From NCBI GenBank assembly GCA_027296025.1, contig JAPUJU010000264.1, forward strand, positions 1 through 7,166: 7,166 nucleotides of DNA, written 5' to 3'. This DNA is from a bacterium (lineage in GTDB: Bacteria; Krumholzibacteriota; Krumholzibacteriia; WVZY01). The position numbers and the translations under genes are program-made. Below, in pieces: positions 6,958 to 7,166 of this stretch (its first letter is position 1; the number at the start of each line of letters is the position of its first letter). Below the pieces are notes generated by a model that was not told the DNA's origin, did no database searches, and saw only the letters and a program-made list of their open reading frames with translations.

Positions 6958-6961
6958 CCGT
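6943..6961 (+). repeat. 7-bp hairpin overlapping the stop codon of the exported-protein gene
   Basis: ACGGTCA (6943-6949) and TGACCGT (6955-6961) are perfect inverted repeats around the five-base loop TCCGG. The TGA stop codon (6955-6957) is in the right arm. No T tract follows, so it is not a standard intrinsic terminator. It could stabilise the 3' end of the message or reduce read-through into the lipoprotein gene 104 bp further on. Chance is possible. Confidence 0.4.
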
Positions 6962-6993
6962 TCGCCCAAACATGAGGCGGCTAGCCGTGTCTA

Positions 6994-7025
6994 TCGACTT
7001 TTGCCGGCGTCGGAATATTATTCCG
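6994..7025 (+). promoter_or_regulatory. Promoter candidate inside an inverted repeat, upstream of the lipoprotein gene
   Basis: TCGACT (6994-6999, 4 of 6 to TTGACA) and TATTAT (7016-7021, 5 of 6 to TATAAT) are separated by 16 bp, giving a predicted start near 7028 and a leader of about 34 nt. The -10 lies within the perfect inverted repeat CGGAAT-ATT-ATTCCG (7011-7025), which could be an operator or a local hairpin. Presence of a separate promoter would mean the lipoprotein can be expressed apart from the 846-residue protein. Confidence 0.4.
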
Positions 7026-7061
7026 CGGAGGTTCGTAACGAGTAATGGAGCCCGAACTCTA

Positions 7062-7166
7062 ATGCGCATAACAATTTCCGGCATAGCATTGCTGCTACTG
7101 GGCCTGCTTTTCCCCGGTTGTTCGGTCGACGACATCACGGGGACCCTTCCGGCAAACCAACCGCCC
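7062..7166 (+). CDS. Probable lipoprotein, 5' part only (cut by window edge)
   Basis: The reading frame from the ATG at 7062 is open for all 35 codons to the right edge. It begins MRITIS, then a leucine-rich core, then LLFPGC with Cys20 as the expected lipidated residue after signal peptidase II cleavage. Position -3 is Phe rather than the favoured Leu, although Leu lies at -4, so the lipobox is slightly off consensus. After the Cys the chain continues SVDDITGTLPANQPP. A short Asp- and Pro-containing linker ending in NQPP is what often precedes Ig-like or fibronectin-like domains in surface lipoproteins. An SD-like TGGAG (7046-7050) lies 11 bases upstream. A six-codon frame from 7045 ends TAA (7060-7062), overlapping this ATG by one base; it is probably incidental. 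The function and full length are unknown. Confidence 0.7.
   Translation, partial: MRITISGIALLLLGLLFPGCSVDDITGTLPANQPP

Overview
The window is a GC-rich bacterial segment in which every convincing gene lies on the + strand. Four genes are complete: a DsbD-type thiol:disulfide interchange protein (257-2101), a fumarylacetoacetate hydrolase (FAH) family enzyme (2151-3008), a GT4-like glycosyltransferase (3030-4289) and an 846-residue exported multidomain protein (4417-6957). A fifth gene, for a probable lipoprotein, starts at 7062 and runs off the right edge. The first ~200 bases hold no gene I can support. I see no tRNA, rRNA, CRISPR array, insertion sequence or phage gene.

The best taxonomic clue is the 846-residue protein. 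It has a signal peptide, a conserved-looking N-terminal block around a 'WPGGSGIEYLFAAGLWIGA' sequence, paired 'DNDGDGLVDED' calcium-type loops, a fibronectin-like region, and a C-terminal domain that opens with 'VVPNP' and closes with 'SGVYLY...KKFTVIR'. That C-terminal form (FlgD-Ig-like / T9SS-type-A-like) is typical of large secreted proteins in the Fibrobacteres-Chlorobi-Bacteroidetes superphylum and neighbouring candidate phyla such as Eisenbacteria, Krumholzibacteria, Zixibacteria and Latescibacteria. This placement is inference from family resemblance, with the high GC favouring one of the candidate phyla over typical Bacteroidetes.

Layout: dsbD has its own sigma70-like promoter and a good Shine-Dalgarno (SD) sequence. 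The FAH gene follows after 49 bp and has a promoter-like element so close to its ATG that the transcript may be leaderless. The glycosyltransferase starts 21 bp after the FAH stop, in the same frame, from a TTG, and is probably co-transcribed. A 127-bp gap with a promoter candidate and a 12-bp perfect palindrome precedes the large exported protein. A hairpin over that gene's stop codon and a second promoter candidate inside an inverted repeat separate it from the lipoprotein gene.

Functionally, DsbD carries reducing equivalents from the cytoplasm to periplasmic partners. The exported protein has nine cysteines after the signal peptide, so a thiol-redox system nearby is at least compatible, but no direct link is shown. 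The FAH enzyme and glycosyltransferase look like a small metabolic/envelope transcription unit with no obvious joint pathway. The exported protein and lipoprotein form a plausible cell-surface pair. I found no defence system or clearly new enzyme system. The most novel content is the uncharacterised exported protein with its lipoprotein neighbour, and the possible leaderless FAH gene.
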